A stretch of 64,000 nt of DNA from NCBI RefSeq assembly GCF_900115805.1, contig NZ_FOXU01000001.1:744001-808000 (forward strand), written 5' to 3'. This DNA is from Psychrobacillus psychrotolerans. Lineage in GTDB: Bacteria > Bacillota > Bacilli > Bacillales_A > Planococcaceae. Below the pieces are notes generated by a model. The model searched no databases. It saw nothing but the letters and a program-made list of their open reading frames with translations, and was not told the origin of the DNA. This document shows positions 10,059-20,262 of the stretch, piece by piece. The number at the start of each line of letters is the position of its first letter. The first letter of the stretch is position 1. A program made the position numbers and the translations under genes.

Positions 10059-10087
10059 ATTATACAAAAAACTGCTTTGTAATGAAA
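10059..10087 (-). promoter_or_regulatory. Probable sigma-A promoter of acpP
   Basis: On the minus strand TTTCAT (10082-10087), a 17-base spacer and a perfect TATAAT (10059-10064) lie just upstream of acpP. The gene could thus be expressed above the level of the FapR-controlled genes. Confidence 0.6.
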
Positions 10088-10132
10088 GTGCTACTACAAT
10101 TTATACATAAAACTCCTATATAGACTGGAGCC

Positions 10133-10879
10133 TTACATATACATGCCGCCATTTACATGAATTGTTTGACCAGTTATATAATTTGCGTCTTCCGAGGCTA
10201 AAAATGCAACCGCCTTAGCGATGTCTACCGGATTTCCAAATTTAGCTAGTGGAATCTGGCTTAACATTTGAGACTTAATATCCTCCGGTAAAGCATCTGT
10301 CATATCTGTTGTTATAAATCCAGGTGCAACCGAGTTCACTGTTATATTACGACTGGCCAATTCTTTAGCAGATGACTTAGTTAGACCGATAACCCCAGCT
10401 TTAGCAGCGACATAATTGGCCTGCCCTGCATTCCCAGAAACTCCAACAATCGACGTAATATTAATAATTCTCCCTGCTCGTTGTTTCATCATTTGTCTTG
10501 TCACTGCTTTTGTACAAAGAAAGACACCTTTTAAATTCGTATTAAGCACATCATCCCACTCTTGTTCCTTCATACGCATAAGTAGATTATCACGAGTGAT
10601 ACCAGCATTGTTTACTAAAATATCAATCGAACCAAATTTCTCTAAAGTGGAGCTTATTAGATTTTGAACATCATCTGCTTTGTCTACATTCGCTTGAATA
10701 GCAAAAGCCTCTCCACCTGAAGCTTTAATTTCTTCTACCACAGCTTCTGCTCTCTCTTTACTCCCACTATAGTTAACAGCAACCTTAGCTCCCTCATTCG
10801 CAAGGTATAAAGCAATATCTTTTCCTATCCCGCGAGAAGCACCAGTTACAATTGCAGATTTCCCATCTAATTTACCCAT
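10133..10879 (-). CDS. fabG: 3-oxoacyl-ACP reductase FabG
   Basis: FabG performs the NADPH-dependent reduction of 3-ketoacyl-ACP in each fatty-acid elongation cycle. The 248 residues show the short-chain dehydrogenase pattern: TGASRGIG nucleotide loop near the N terminus, NNAGIT, the catalytic Ser in [14 protein letters not shown] and the YxxxK motif YVAAK. A longer frame begins at a TTG (10888), but AGGAG is nine bases before the ATG chosen. The start overlaps the fabD stop. Confidence 0.96.
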   Translation of the reverse strand: MGKLDGKSAIVTGASRGIGKDIALYLANEGAKVAVNYSGSKERAEAVVEEIKASGGEAFAIQANVDKADDVQNLISSTLEKFGSIDILVNNAGITRDNLLMRMKEQEWDDVLNTNLKGVFLCTKAVTRQMMKQRAGRIINITSIVGVSGNAGQANYVAAKAGVIGLTKSSAKELASRNITVNSVAPGFITTDMTDALPEDIKSQMLSQIPLAKFGNPVDIAKAVAFLASEDANYITGQTIHVNGGMYM

Positions 10880-11822
10880 GTTGCTCAACTCCTAGCTCAG
10901 TAATAACTTGCTGTAATGTCTCTTCATCATGCACACAATAAGTAGTTACAGATCGATCGATCTTTTTCACTAAACCACTTAAGACTTTACCAGGACCACA
11001 TTCTACAAAAATAGTCGTTCCTTGCTCTATCATCTGTTGAATCGATTCTTCCCAACGAACAGGTGAATACAATTGTTCAACTAGTAAATTTTTAATATGG
11101 CTAGCTTCTGTAACTGGTTCAGCAGTTACATTTGAAATGACAGGTATAGAAGCTTGCTTTAGTTCAATTGCTGAAATTGCAGCATCTAATTGCTGCGCTG
11201 CAGGTCTCATTAGTTCGGAGTGGAATGGTCCACTAACTACTAGAGGAATCGCTCTTTTAGCACCAGCTTCTTTTGCTTTACTTGATGCTTCTAATACTCC
11301 TGCAGCAGTTCCCGAAATAACAATCTGACCTGGACAATTTAAATTAGCTATTTGCACAACCTCACCGTTTGAAGTGACATCATGAGTAACAGCTGCTAAT
11401 TCATCTTTGCCTAATCCGAGAATCGCAGTCATCGCACCTTTTCCGGCAGGTACCGCTTCATTCATATATAAACCTCGTTGATGAACTAATAAAACTGCAT
11501 CTGCAAAGCTTAGAACATCTGACGCAACTAGGGCAGAATATTCACCTAAACTATGACCAGCGGTAAAATTAGGCATGATTCCAGCTTGTTTTAGTTTGTG
11601 TGCAATCATGGAACTTGTAGTGAGTAATGCCGGCTGTGCATTATAGGTTTTGGTAAGTTCCTCTGCAGGTCCATTCAACATAAGCTCACTCAAAGAAAAT
11701 CCTAACACTTCATTTGCTTGTTCATAAAAATGATGACAATCTGTATTATTCTCTACTAATTGTTGACCCATGCCCACTGTTTGTGAACCTTGGCCAGGGA
11801 AGATAAAAGCAATTTTAGTCAT
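10872..11822 (-). CDS. fabD: Malonyl-CoA:ACP transacylase FabD
   Basis: FabD moves malonyl groups from CoA to ACP, supplying extender units for fatty-acid synthesis. The 316 residues open [16 protein letters not shown] and contain the nucleophilic serine in GHSLGEYSA (about residue 90) and the later histidine in SGPFHS. Its start overlaps the plsX stop by eight bases and its stop overlaps fabG, consistent with the fapR-plsX-fabD-fabG operon. Confidence 0.97.
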   Translation of the reverse strand: MTKIAFIFPGQGSQTVGMGQQLVENNTDCHHFYEQANEVLGFSLSELMLNGPAEELTKTYNAQPALLTTSSMIAHKLKQAGIMPNFTAGHSLGEYSALVASDVLSFADAVLLVHQRGLYMNEAVPAGKGAMTAILGLGKDELAAVTHDVTSNGEVVQIANLNCPGQIVISGTAAGVLEASSKAKEAGAKRAIPLVVSGPFHSELMRPAAQQLDAAISAIELKQASIPVISNVTAEPVTEASHIKNLLVEQLYSPVRWEESIQQMIEQGTTIFVECGPGKVLSGLVKKIDRSVTTYCVHDEETLQQVITELGVEQHG

Positions 11823-12810
11823 TGGGTGATTCCTTTCGTAATGTAGTTGAAATTATGTCCGCAACATTATGCTCCACCATTGTACGAGCCTGTCTGATGG
11901 CATGATAGATAGCTCGACCGTTCGAGGAACCATGCGCTTTAATAACTGGAGCTTTCAGACCGAATAATCCTGCTCCTCCATATTCGGAGTAATCTAATGT
12001 GTTTTTTAACACTTTAAGTTCATTTTTTGCCAGTAAATAAGATATTTTTGTTTTAGCAGATGTGTTAAAAGCTTCCTTCAATAAAGTAAATATGCCCGAA
12101 GCTGTACCTTCAATCGTTTTAAGTACCATGTTTCCAGTAAAACCATCCGTCACAACCACGTCCGCTACTCCAGTAAGTAAATCTCTAGATTCAACATTAC
12201 CCACGAAATTAATAGGTGCGTCTTTTAAAAGCTTAAAGGCAGCTTTAGTTAACTCGTTTCCTTTAATATCTTCTGTCCCAATATTCAGCAGCCCCACTCG
12301 AGGATTCGAAATACCGCGAACTTTCTCAGCATATATACTACCCATAACCGCAAACTGCTCTAAATGCTCAGGTTTTGCATCGGCATTGGCACCTAAATCC
12401 AACATAACAAACCCTTTTCCATCAAGCGTAGGTAATGTCGGTGCTAAAGCAGGACGATCTACTTGATCGATACGACCAACTATAAATAATCCAGCCGCCA
12501 TTAAAGCGCCAGTATTCCCCGCTGACACGCAAGCATCAGAATCTCCACTTTTCACAGATTCAGCCATTTTAACCAAGGAGGAGTTTTTCTTTCTTCTAAT
12601 TGCACGAACAGGCTCATCCGTCCCTTCAATTACTTCATCTGTATGTATAACTGTTAAACGTTGATGTTTTGTTATTAACGAGGCAAGCTTTTCCTCATCA
12701 CCATATAACTGAATTTCTATATCTTGGAACGCTTCTAACGCCTCGTAAACGCCTTTTACTATTTCATGAGGAGCATTGTCCCCACCCATTGCATCTATTG
12801 AAATTTTCAT
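11815..12810 (-). CDS. plsX: Phosphate acyltransferase PlsX
   Basis: PlsX converts acyl-ACP to acyl-phosphate, the donor used by PlsY to begin phospholipid synthesis; it is a peripheral membrane enzyme. The 331 residues open [12 protein letters not shown] and contain SAGNTGA (about 96-102), DLGAN and VTDGFTGN stretches of the family. Fifteen bases separate it from fapR upstream, and it overlaps fabD downstream. Confidence 0.97.
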   Translation of the reverse strand: MKISIDAMGGDNAPHEIVKGVYEALEAFQDIEIQLYGDEEKLASLITKHQRLTVIHTDEVIEGTDEPVRAIRRKKNSSLVKMAESVKSGDSDACVSAGNTGALMAAGLFIVGRIDQVDRPALAPTLPTLDGKGFVMLDLGANADAKPEHLEQFAVMGSIYAEKVRGISNPRVGLLNIGTEDIKGNELTKAAFKLLKDAPINFVGNVESRDLLTGVADVVVTDGFTGNMVLKTIEGTASGIFTLLKEAFNTSAKTKISYLLAKNELKVLKNTLDYSEYGGAGLFGLKAPVIKAHGSSNGRAIYHAIRQARTMVEHNVADIISTTLRKESPND

Positions 12811-12825
12811 TATTAATCACCTTTT

Positions 12826-13392
12826 TTATGACATCGTTACTCGGTACATGCTAAATTGACCAACGAAAACCGTCTCATTTTCTACCTTGCTAGTAACCTC
12901 TATTAACGTACTATTCTTTTCGACATCACTGGATGTCACGACTGCTTTAGCAATTACACGATCTCCTACTTTTACAGGTTTGACAAATGTAAGATTAGAC
13001 TTTCGAGTAAGCGCTAAATCATCATTTATAACCGCAACGGCTAATGAATTGGCCTGAGCAAATAAATGGTGTCCTCTTGCTATACCATTTCTAGCAAAAA
13101 CATGATCATGTGTAATATCTAATATGGAAATCGCTTGTTTATCCAAATCTATATCAATAATCTCTCCAATTACTTCGTCAATTGGAAGAGACTTGACGTC
13201 TTCTCCAAAATTATGAGCAGCAACTGACTTAATACGTTCTCGCAATTCCGGAATAGATAATTCCATTCTATCCAGTCTGATAGTTTGAACACTTACATGA
13301 AAAGTAGAAGCTAAATTTTCATCCGTCACAAACGGGTTTTTATCTAATGTTTCTAAAAGTAATTTCTGCCTATCCTTTTTGGAGTATTTCAT
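12826..13392 (-). CDS. fapR: Transcriptional repressor FapR of fatty-acid and phospholipid synthesis
   Basis: FapR represses lipid synthesis genes and is released by malonyl-CoA. The 188 residues comprise an N-terminal helix-turn-helix (residues 1-60, [28 protein letters not shown]) and a C-terminal hot-dog effector domain (about 65-185) including the [18 protein letters not shown] stretch. A FapR operator overlaps its own promoter, so autoregulation of the operon is expected. Confidence 0.96.
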   Translation of the reverse strand: MKYSKKDRQKLLLETLDKNPFVTDENLASTFHVSVQTIRLDRMELSIPELRERIKSVAAHNFGEDVKSLPIDEVIGEIIDIDLDKQAISILDITHDHVFARNGIARGHHLFAQANSLAVAVINDDLALTRKSNLTFVKPVKVGDRVIAKAVVTSSDVEKNSTLIEVTSKVENETVFVGQFSMYRVTMS

Positions 13393-13407
13393 ATCCTCAC
13401 CACCATT

Positions 13408-13424
13408 TTAGCACTTGGTACTAA
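13408..13424 (-). promoter_or_regulatory. FapR operator
   Basis: The 17-base minus-strand sequence TTAGTACCAAGTGCTAA is an inverted repeat closely matching the known FapR box. It covers the expected transcription start of the promoter at 13429-13457, immediately ahead of fapR, so a bound repressor would block initiation of fapR-plsX-fabD-fabG. Confidence 0.85.
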
Positions 13425-13428
13425 TATC

Positions 13429-13457
13429 AGTATATAAATATTAAAAAAAGAATGCAA
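13429..13457 (-). promoter_or_regulatory. Sigma-A promoter of the fapR operon
   Basis: On the minus strand TTGCAT (13452-13457), a 17-base spacer and TATACT (13429-13434). The -35 element lies inside the 3' arm of the recG terminator hairpin, so the two signals share sequence. Confidence 0.75.
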
Positions 13458-13486
13458 GAATAGATTCAAAATCCTTCTTACATTCT
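13442..13486 (-). terminator. Terminator of recG
   Basis: Minus-strand hairpin pairing AGAATGTAAGAA with TTCTTGCATTCT (12 base pairs, one G-U), followed by seven T residues. It begins three bases after the recG stop and its downstream arm contains the fapR -35 box. Confidence 0.85.
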
Positions 13487-13488
13487 CT

Positions 13489-15543
13489 TTAATCAATTCG
13501 TTCTCCATCCATAGCTTTTGAATTTATCAGCATCTCGCGGAGTCCCGCCATTTCACTCGAATCCCAAAATTCTTTAGAGTCTAATAACCTCTCAGCATCC
13601 ACTTTAGCAGTATTTAAAGCACGATAATCATGCACAAGATCTGCTACTTTAAATTCTGGAAGTCCACTTTGTTTTTTCCCAAAAAAGTCACCAGGACCTC
13701 GAAGTTCTAAATCTTTTTCTGCTAGTATAAAGCCATCATTAGTCTCGGTCATGGAAACCATTCGCTCTTTTCCTTCTTCGGACTTTGGATCAGCTAACAA
13801 TACACAAAATGATTGATGTTCGCCTCGACCAACTCGACCTCGTAGTTGATGTAACTGGGCTAGACCAAAACGCTCTGCGTCGAAAATTATCATAAATGTT
13901 GCATTCGGAACATTTACACCAACCTCTACAACTGTAGTGGAAACTAATACCTGGATAGCCCCTTCTGAGAAATCTCTCATTACTTGTTCTTTCTCATCCG
14001 AATGGAGTCTTCCGTGCATTAAACCAACTGTGGAGGTGCCCTTCAGTTCTTCTGTCATCATGTTATACACATCTACCGCATTTTGGACATCAAGCTTTTC
14101 AGACTCCTCGATTAATGGACAAATTATATAAGCTTGTCTTCCGGTAGCCAGTTCACTTTTTAATCGAGCTATCAATTTATGTAGCTGATTAGGTTTCATC
14201 CAATGTGTTTCAATCTTCTTACGACCTGCAGGCATTTCATCGATAATAGAAACATCCATTTCCCCAAAAGCCGTAATAGCTAAAGTACGAGGAATAGGAG
14301 TCGCGGTCATAAAAAGAACATCTGGATTTTCCCCTTTGTCTTTTAGGACTCTCCGCTGCTCCACACCAAATCTATGCTGCTCATCGGTTATGACAAGCCC
14401 AAGCTTTTTAAATACAACATCTGGTTGAATTAATGCATGCGTCCCTATTAAAAGATCTATAGTCCCAGCTGCTAGATTTTCTAAGACTGCTCTTCTAGCT
14501 TTAGTTTTTGTTGAACCGGTCAGTAAAGCAATTCGGACACCTATAGGAGCTAACCATTCGTCAAGTGAACTAGCATGCTGCTCAGCTAAGATTTCGGTAG
14601 GAGCCATTAATGCCCCTTGATACCCCGCTGTAATTACGGCATATAAACAAATTGCGGCGACTATTGTTTTTCCAGACCCAACATCCCCCTGAAGTAAGCG
14701 ATTCATACGATGAGGTTCCCGTAAGTCTCGACATATCTCATTAACGACTCTTTTTTGAGCATCTGTAAGTTCATATGGCAAAGTTTCGATTAACTTCTTA
14801 ACTAGATCATTATGAAAGGCAATCCCATTTCCTACATTTTGTTCTTTTCGAACCTTTTTAATAGCCTGCATTTTTAATTGAAAAACTAATAATTCCTCAT
14901 ACACAAAACGCCTTCTTGCATCTTTGGAATGTTCTGCATCCAAAGGGAAATGAATACCTTCTAAAGCATCAGAGATACCTGGTAAACGGTAAGGTAATCG
15001 AATAGAATCTGGTAGTGGATCTACTAAAGATCCCTTTAAATGATCCAATGCTTGCCTCATAAACTTACGAAATGTTTTTTGATTGATCGAGCCTTTTAAA
15101 GAATATACCGGTTCAAAATCTTGTAAATCCGTTTTTGGTCCAATCGAAAAAGTAGAGACATTAATGACCTGTCTACCTCGATCCCACTTTCCCGATACGG
15201 TTACAATAGAACCTGGAATTATCTTATCTTTTAAATAGCCTTGGTTGAAAAATACAGCCTTTATTAAGTGTTGTCCTGCAAGTATTCGAACTTGCATTCT
15301 GGATTTGTTTTTCCCTAAAAAAAGAAGGGAAGGCTCACTTTCGACCCTTCCTTCTACTGTCACTCGTTCATTATGCGCAGTCTCTGCCAAATTTTTTAGT
15401 CGGAAATCCTCGTGTCTATAAGGGAATGTCATAACTAAATCCTCTAAAGTAACAATACCTAGGTCTTGCAAGGCGTTTGCTGTACTACTTCCCACTCCCT
15501 TTAGAGAAGCGACTAAATCATGCTTATTAGTTTCCACTTCCAA
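13489..15543 (-). CDS. recG: ATP-dependent DNA helicase RecG
   Basis: RecG is a branch-migrating helicase that remodels stalled forks and recombination junctions. The 684 residues include an N-terminal wedge/OB region (about 55-150), Walker A GDVGSGKT, the DEQH box in ITDEQHRFGVEQR, TATPIPRTLA and the C-terminal LRGRVGRGEHQSFC motif. The start is a TTG seven bases after GGTGGAG and 14 bases inside the end of sdaAA; an inner GTG is possible. Length matches B. subtilis RecG. Confidence 0.96.
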   Translation of the reverse strand: MEVETNKHDLVASLKGVGSSTANALQDLGIVTLEDLVMTFPYRHEDFRLKNLAETAHNERVTVEGRVESEPSLLFLGKNKSRMQVRILAGQHLIKAVFFNQGYLKDKIIPGSIVTVSGKWDRGRQVINVSTFSIGPKTDLQDFEPVYSLKGSINQKTFRKFMRQALDHLKGSLVDPLPDSIRLPYRLPGISDALEGIHFPLDAEHSKDARRRFVYEELLVFQLKMQAIKKVRKEQNVGNGIAFHNDLVKKLIETLPYELTDAQKRVVNEICRDLREPHRMNRLLQGDVGSGKTIVAAICLYAVITAGYQGALMAPTEILAEQHASSLDEWLAPIGVRIALLTGSTKTKARRAVLENLAAGTIDLLIGTHALIQPDVVFKKLGLVITDEQHRFGVEQRRVLKDKGENPDVLFMTATPIPRTLAITAFGEMDVSIIDEMPAGRKKIETHWMKPNQLHKLIARLKSELATGRQAYIICPLIEESEKLDVQNAVDVYNMMTEELKGTSTVGLMHGRLHSDEKEQVMRDFSEGAIQVLVSTTVVEVGVNVPNATFMIIFDAERFGLAQLHQLRGRVGRGEHQSFCVLLADPKSEEGKERMVSMTETNDGFILAEKDLELRGPGDFFGKKQSGLPEFKVADLVHDYRALNTAKVDAERLLDSKEFWDSSEMAGLREMLINSKAMDGERID

Positions 15544-16426
15544 CTACTGCTCCACCAAAAATTTTAGACTCTAACCATCTACCAGTAGGTGTTGCTGCAA
15601 GACCGCCTTGACCCGTTTCTTTTAAAGTAGAGGGCATCGATTGACCAATTCGATACATTGCATCTATTACTTCGTCACATGGAATTCGACTAGTTACACC
15701 CGCTAGCGCCATATCTGCTGCCACTAATGAATTAGCGGCACCCATCGCATTTCTTTTCACACAAGGTACTTCTACTAATCCAGCTACTGGATCACAAACT
15801 AAGCCAAGCATATTTTTTAATGTTATCGCAAAAGCTTCCGCACATTGAGCAGGAGATCCTCCCGCCATTTCTACGATTGCTGCTGCCGCCATTCCTGAAG
15901 CAGAACCAACTTCTGCCTGACAACCGCCCTCTGCTCCTGAAATAGAAGCATTATTCGCTACTATAAATCCAAAAGCACCAGATGTGAACAAGTACCGTAT
16001 CATCTGTTCTCTAGTAGGATTCAATTTGTTTTTTACTGCAAATAAAGTACCAGGAACTACTCCCGCCGAACCCGCTGTTGGCGTTGCACATATCGTTCCC
16101 ATAGCAGCATTAACTTCGTTAGTTGCCACTGCTTTACTAACAGCATCTAACATAAGCCCTCCTGTAAGAGTATTTCCTTTTTTAAGATAGTTTTGTAGTA
16201 AAACTGCATCTCCACCAGTGAGACCCGAAGTAGATTGAACACCACGAAGGCCTTTTTCAACAGCCTCTTCCATAACCGTCAAATTACGATCCATTTGAGC
16301 CATTATATCTTCTCTAGAACGATCTGTAATCATTATTTCCTGTTCTATCATTATTTCAGAGATCAGTTTGTTTTCCCGGGTTGCTCGCTCTACTAATTCA
16401 CGAACGTTACGAAATAGAACTTCCAT
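15527..16426 (-). CDS. sdaAA: L-serine dehydratase, iron-sulfur alpha subunit
   Basis: With SdaAB this forms the two-subunit Fe-S enzyme that deaminates L-serine to pyruvate and ammonia. The 299 residues contain candidate cluster cysteines in CATPTAGSAG, CDPVAGLVEVPC and the preceding GGCQAEVG stretch. GGGGG precedes the ATG, and sdaAB ends 12 bases upstream. Its stop overlaps recG, the same neighbour as in B. subtilis. Confidence 0.95.
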   Translation of the reverse strand: MEVLFRNVRELVERATRENKLISEIMIEQEIMITDRSREDIMAQMDRNLTVMEEAVEKGLRGVQSTSGLTGGDAVLLQNYLKKGNTLTGGLMLDAVSKAVATNEVNAAMGTICATPTAGSAGVVPGTLFAVKNKLNPTREQMIRYLFTSGAFGFIVANNASISGAEGGCQAEVGSASGMAAAAIVEMAGGSPAQCAEAFAITLKNMLGLVCDPVAGLVEVPCVKRNAMGAANSLVAADMALAGVTSRIPCDEVIDAMYRIGQSMPSTLKETGQGGLAATPTGRWLESKIFGGAVVGSGN

Positions 16427-16438
16427 TTGTATTCCCCC

Positions 16439-17101
16439 TTAATCGGCGATTCTTGTTACTTGCGTAATATTAGGCAATTCACTAATTTCATTTAATATTT
16501 GTTCATTCACATTTTGATCGATTTCAATAACCATCAAAGCCATATTTCCTTTTTCCCGTCTCGAAACTTCCATATGTCCAATATTAATATCATATTTTGC
16601 TAAACAGTTTGACACACTTGCAATACACCCTGAACGATCCTCGTGAACTACTAAAATAGCCGCTAGTTCACCTGAAAGACGTAGTGGAAAACCATTCAAC
16701 TCTGTAATTTCCGTCTTTCCGCCGCCAATAGAAATTCCGACCATAGACATTTCACGACTTTCGTCACCAATGACGATCCGTGTAGTATTCGGATGCTCTG
16801 TATGTGCGGTCTCTGGTATAAATTCATATGTTAAACCAGCTTGCTTCGCGTCCTCAAATGCTGTTTTAATACGTTCATCAAAAGTATCATAATCTAGCAA
16901 ACCACCAACAATTGCTTTATCCGTTCCGTGACCTTTATATGTTTCTGCGAAAGATCCGTATAAATATATTCTTGCCCATGTAGGCTGTTTTCCAAATAAG
17001 TCCCTAGCTACTCGCCCTATACGAGCTGCCCCAGCAGTATGGGAGGAGGACGGACCTATCATAACTGGCCCGATAATATCAAAAACAGATTTAAATTTCA
17101 C
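16439..17101 (-). CDS. sdaAB: L-serine dehydratase, beta subunit
   Basis: Partner of SdaAA. The 220 residues have an N-terminal domain with the GPSSSHTAGA motif (about 16-25) and a C-terminal ACT domain (about 148-220, LVVHEDRSGCIASVSNCLAKY) likely binding serine or acting in subunit contacts. The start is a GTG eight bases after GGAGG. A promoter at 17136-17164 lies just upstream. Confidence 0.95.
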   Translation of the reverse strand: MKFKSVFDIIGPVMIGPSSSHTAGAARIGRVARDLFGKQPTWARIYLYGSFAETYKGHGTDKAIVGGLLDYDTFDERIKTAFEDAKQAGLTYEFIPETAHTEHPNTTRIVIGDESREMSMVGISIGGGKTEITELNGFPLRLSGELAAILVVHEDRSGCIASVSNCLAKYDINIGHMEVSRREKGNMALMVIEIDQNVNEQILNEISELPNITQVTRIAD

Positions 17102-17135
17102 TGATTAAACCTCCACATGATGTTTTAGTACCCCC

Positions 17136-17164
17136 ATTTTACACTCTAACCTCAAAATAAACAA
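17136..17164 (-). promoter_or_regulatory. Probable sigma-A promoter of sdaAB-sdaAA
   Basis: On the minus strand TTGTTT (17159-17164), a 17-base spacer and TAAAAT (17136-17141), about 35 bases before the sdaAB start. The rest of the 300-base gap up to the fakA terminator shows no recognised riboswitch or small gene. Confidence 0.5.
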
Positions 17165-17357
17165 AGTATTATATTTTATCTAGTAAACTTCGGCAATTAG
17201 ATACGGGGATATATTTTCTAGTGTATGTATTAGGATACGAACCAAACCATTCATGGCACAGAGAGAGCCAATCTAATATCCTTTATAAAATATGGGTTCC
17301 AGACCTTAAATAGTTAATGTGGTCTTGTATAATATTTTCCGCTCTAAATTATAAACA

Positions 17358-17396
17358 TAAAAAAACCATGTAGAGAAGATTAGCTCTACATGGTTT
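17358..17396 (-). terminator. Terminator of the asp23-family/fakA operon
   Basis: Minus-strand hairpin AAACCATGTAGAG with CTCTACATGGTTT, 13 perfect pairs, followed by a T run, six bases after the fakA stop. Confidence 0.9.
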
Positions 17397-17401
17397 CTAA
17401 A

Positions 17402-19057
17402 TTATTCTACAGATAAGATATATGGGTAAAGTGGTTGTTTCCCATTATACACTTCTACTTCTATATCTTTATAATGTTCTTCAATAAAAGCTGCGAATTC
17501 GTTCGCATCCTCTGCACTTACATCTTCTCCATAAATGACCGTAACTATTTCGGACTCTTCATCCATTAATGACTTGATCAAGCTAGTAGTTACTTCTTTT
17601 AAGGAAGGTTTAGAAAGTACAATCTTACCTTCTGCAAGCGCCATGAAATCATCTTTTTTAATCTCGACTCCATCAATAGATGTATCTCGAACAGCAAATG
17701 TTACTTGTCCTGTTTTGACATGTGCATATGCTTCGGTCATATTGTTTTTATTTTCTTCGACAGTTGCTTGCGGGTTAAAGGCTAATATTGCAGCCATTCC
17801 TTGCGGGATTGTTTTAGTAGGAACCACAGCAGCTTCGATACCTAGTATTTCCGCAGCTTGCTCGGCAGCCATTACGATATTTTTGTTGTTAGGTAAGATT
17901 AATACGCGCTCTGCTCCAACCGCTTGTACAGCTTTGACAATATCTTCAGTAGATGGATTCATCGTTTGTCCACCTTCGATAACTGCTGATGCACCTAAGC
18001 TTTTTAATAGTTCAGAAACGCCAGTCCCCATCGCTACAGTAACAATTGCATATGGATGAACCTCTGTTTTTTTCGTTGCTGCTCCAGTGGAATATCCTTC
18101 TCCCACGATTTCTGTATGTTGCTGACGCATATTTTCAATTTTAATCTTGATAAGGTCACCATATTGTTGTCCATATGTTAAAACCTCACCTGGTGTTTCT
18201 GAATGAATATGAATTTTTGCAATTTCATCATCCGAAATAACTAGTAAAGAATCCCCATATTCACTTAAATCATTACGAAAAGCCGTTTCATCAAATGATT
18301 TTTTTCCTTCTTCAAAACGAACCATAAATTCTGTACAAAAGCCGAATTCAATATCAGCAGTATCCATAAATCCTTGAACATTCATATGATGTTCAGCGCT
18401 AACAAGATCATCCATTGAAGACCCTACCGTCTTACTCGGTAATGCTTCCCCTTTTAGACTCGCTAAAAATCCTTCATAAACAAACACTAGTCCTTGTCCA
18501 CCGCTGTCAACTACTCCTACTTCTTTTAGGACGGGTAGAAGATCAGGCGTTCTATCCAATGATTTTTTGGCTTCATCTACTATCGCTTCCATTAGCTCAC
18601 GGATGTCATCCACATCTTCGCTAACCTCTACAGCTTTTCGAGCAGAATCCTTTGCAACAGTTAAGATAGTACCTTCAACCGGCTTCATAACCGCTTTATA
18701 TGCAGTTTCCACACCATAGTTAAGTGCATCAGCAAATTGTTTTGCATTTAATACATCTAACTGTTCGATTGATTTACCGAAGCCACGGAATAATTGAGAT
18801 AAAATTACTCCTGAATTTCCACGAGCACCCATAAGTAACCCTTTAGAAAGTGCTTGAGCTGTTTTTCCAATATGATCATGAGTATGGGCTGCTGTTTCTT
18901 TTGCCCCTGAAGTCATGGATAAATTCATATTAGTCCCTGTGTCACCATCTGGTACAGGAAATACATTTAATGCATCTACGTAATCAGCATTTTGGAAAAG
19001 ATGATGTGCTCCCATCTGAACCATGTCTGCAAATTGGATACCATTGATTGATTTCAT
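17402..19057 (-). CDS. fakA: Fatty acid kinase ATP-binding subunit FakA (YloV, DAK2 domain)
   Basis: FakA works with a FakB fatty-acid carrier to phosphorylate exogenous fatty acids, which PlsX can then pass into lipid synthesis. The 551 residues contain an N-terminal DAK2/DhaL-like kinase domain (about 8-200) with NVFPVPDGDTGTNMNLS and GARGNSGVILSQLFRGF, a middle domain and a C-terminal EDD/DegV-like region. AAGGAG precedes the ATG. It follows the Asp23-family gene by 16 bases. Confidence 0.93.
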   Translation of the reverse strand: MKSINGIQFADMVQMGAHHLFQNADYVDALNVFPVPDGDTGTNMNLSMTSGAKETAAHTHDHIGKTAQALSKGLLMGARGNSGVILSQLFRGFGKSIEQLDVLNAKQFADALNYGVETAYKAVMKPVEGTILTVAKDSARKAVEVSEDVDDIRELMEAIVDEAKKSLDRTPDLLPVLKEVGVVDSGGQGLVFVYEGFLASLKGEALPSKTVGSSMDDLVSAEHHMNVQGFMDTADIEFGFCTEFMVRFEEGKKSFDETAFRNDLSEYGDSLLVISDDEIAKIHIHSETPGEVLTYGQQYGDLIKIKIENMRQQHTEIVGEGYSTGAATKKTEVHPYAIVTVAMGTGVSELLKSLGASAVIEGGQTMNPSTEDIVKAVQAVGAERVLILPNNKNIVMAAEQAAEILGIEAAVVPTKTIPQGMAAILAFNPQATVEENKNNMTEAYAHVKTGQVTFAVRDTSIDGVEIKKDDFMALAEGKIVLSKPSLKEVTTSLIKSLMDEESEIVTVIYGEDVSAEDANEFAAFIEEHYKDIEVEVYNGKQPLYPYILSVE

Positions 19058-19073
19058 TATTTTCTCTCCTTAT

Positions 19074-19436
19074 TTACACGTTTGCCACGCGAACTCCTTG
19101 AACATACACATTAACGGATTTCACTGACATACCAAGAGATTTGTTTAGTGTGTATTTGACTTTTGACTGTACTTGGTAGGCTATTTCTGAAATTTTCGTG
19201 CCATAGCTAACTATAATATACATATCAATATGTAAATCTTCTTTTTCTTGTCTCACTAAAACACCTTTAGTGAAGTTTTCTTTTCTTAATATATCTGTTA
19301 ATCCATCGCGAATTTGATGCTTTGAAGCCATACCAACTATTCCATAACATTCAATAGCGGCTCCTCCAGCAATTTGAGCAACTGTATCTTGTGATATATC
19401 AATTAGTCCGAATTCATTTTTCAATTCAATTGACAT
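19074..19436 (-). CDS. yloU: Asp23/Gls24 family envelope stress protein (YloU)
   Basis: 120-residue Asp23-family protein; relatives form a membrane-associated meshwork linked to cell-envelope stress, but the function of YloU is not settled. It opens with a hydrophilic region (IELKNEFGLIDISQDTVAQIAGGAA) and continues with the family's YIIVSYGTKISEIAYQVQSKVKYTL stretch. GGAGG precedes the ATG. It is the first gene of the unit with fakA, as in B. subtilis. Confidence 0.92.
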   Translation of the reverse strand: MSIELKNEFGLIDISQDTVAQIAGGAAIECYGIVGMASKHQIRDGLTDILRKENFTKGVLVRQEKEDLHIDMYIIVSYGTKISEIAYQVQSKVKYTLNKSLGMSVKSVNVYVQGVRVANV

Positions 19437-19589
19437 GATAAGACCTCCAAGTCTTTTTGACTATCTTTTATTGTACTACACCCATTAAAATTATAAAAGA
19501 GACGTTTACTTTCGTCCACTTTTTCAACAGTTTGGGAAAATGTGCTAGTTTTATACAACCTGTTTTTATCACTTCTTTGTATAGGTAAT

Positions 19590-20045
19590 TTTATAGCATT
19601 TGTCTGTCTTACACCCTACATTAACTCTTAGAAACAGGTTAGTACATTTTCGGATAACTAGAGAAAAGATACATTTCTATACATAGCGGAAGCTCTCGAA
19701 GATATAATTTCGGGAGTTATAATACTTCTCTAGAGGGCAAACACTTACTACTTCCTTTATTGCCACTAGTATAAAGGGAGTATGCAATCTTCAACTATTA
19801 TTGGGTAATAACATTTCTATTTCAAAAGCGGTTACAAATAACACTTTCTAAAATTTTACCAACCTTAACATTTAAGCGATAAGCTTTGTTAAATCTTATA
19901 ATATATTACTACATACTTATTGATCGTAGCGTAAGGTGGCGACTCCAGTGGGAACAGCGTTAGGCAAAGACCCGCAGCGAAGCGAGGAGACTGAGGCAAC
20001 GCCCACGGAAAGCGTCCGCCTGAAGTGGAAATCACAGCGGCACTA
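19590..20045 (+). repeat. Dispersed intergenic element, copy B
   Basis: The left AT-rich part aligns over about 330 bases with copy C (shared words GCATTTGTCT, GAAACAGGTTAGT, GGATAACTAGAGAAAA, AGCTCTCGAAGAT). The core (19921-20034) reads GTAAGGTGGCGACTCCAG at its left and GCCCACGGAAAGCGTCC at its right. It is the most compact plus-strand copy and a good reference for the insertions in copies A and C. Confidence 0.8.
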
Positions 20046-20092
20046 TTATTTTTCTTAAACTAAGTCTTCCAGTGATTTTCGCTGCTAAACGG

Positions 20093-20240
20093 CGTCTTAC
20101 GCTTTTTTATACCGGCTAGTTCCAGCGCCTAGCCCCTCGAGTCGCTTCAGAATTTCAGTAAAGGCAAAGGACGCCTTTTCTTGAAATCCCTCCAGCGCTT
20201 TTCGGGGCTTGCATAGGCGCTTACACTTTTTTATACTGTA
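20093..20240. repeat. Hairpin-forming GC-rich block next to copy B
   Basis: Outer arms GCGCCTAGCCCC and GGGGCTTGCATAGGCGC can pair, and within them ATTTCAGTAAAGGC pairs with GCCTTTTCTTGAAAT. The block resembles another class of dispersed Bacillales intergenic repeat, judged from memory of such sequences. No second copy of equal quality was found in this window. Confidence 0.5.
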
Positions 20241-20262
20241 AAGGTTTTTTTCTTGATAAGTC

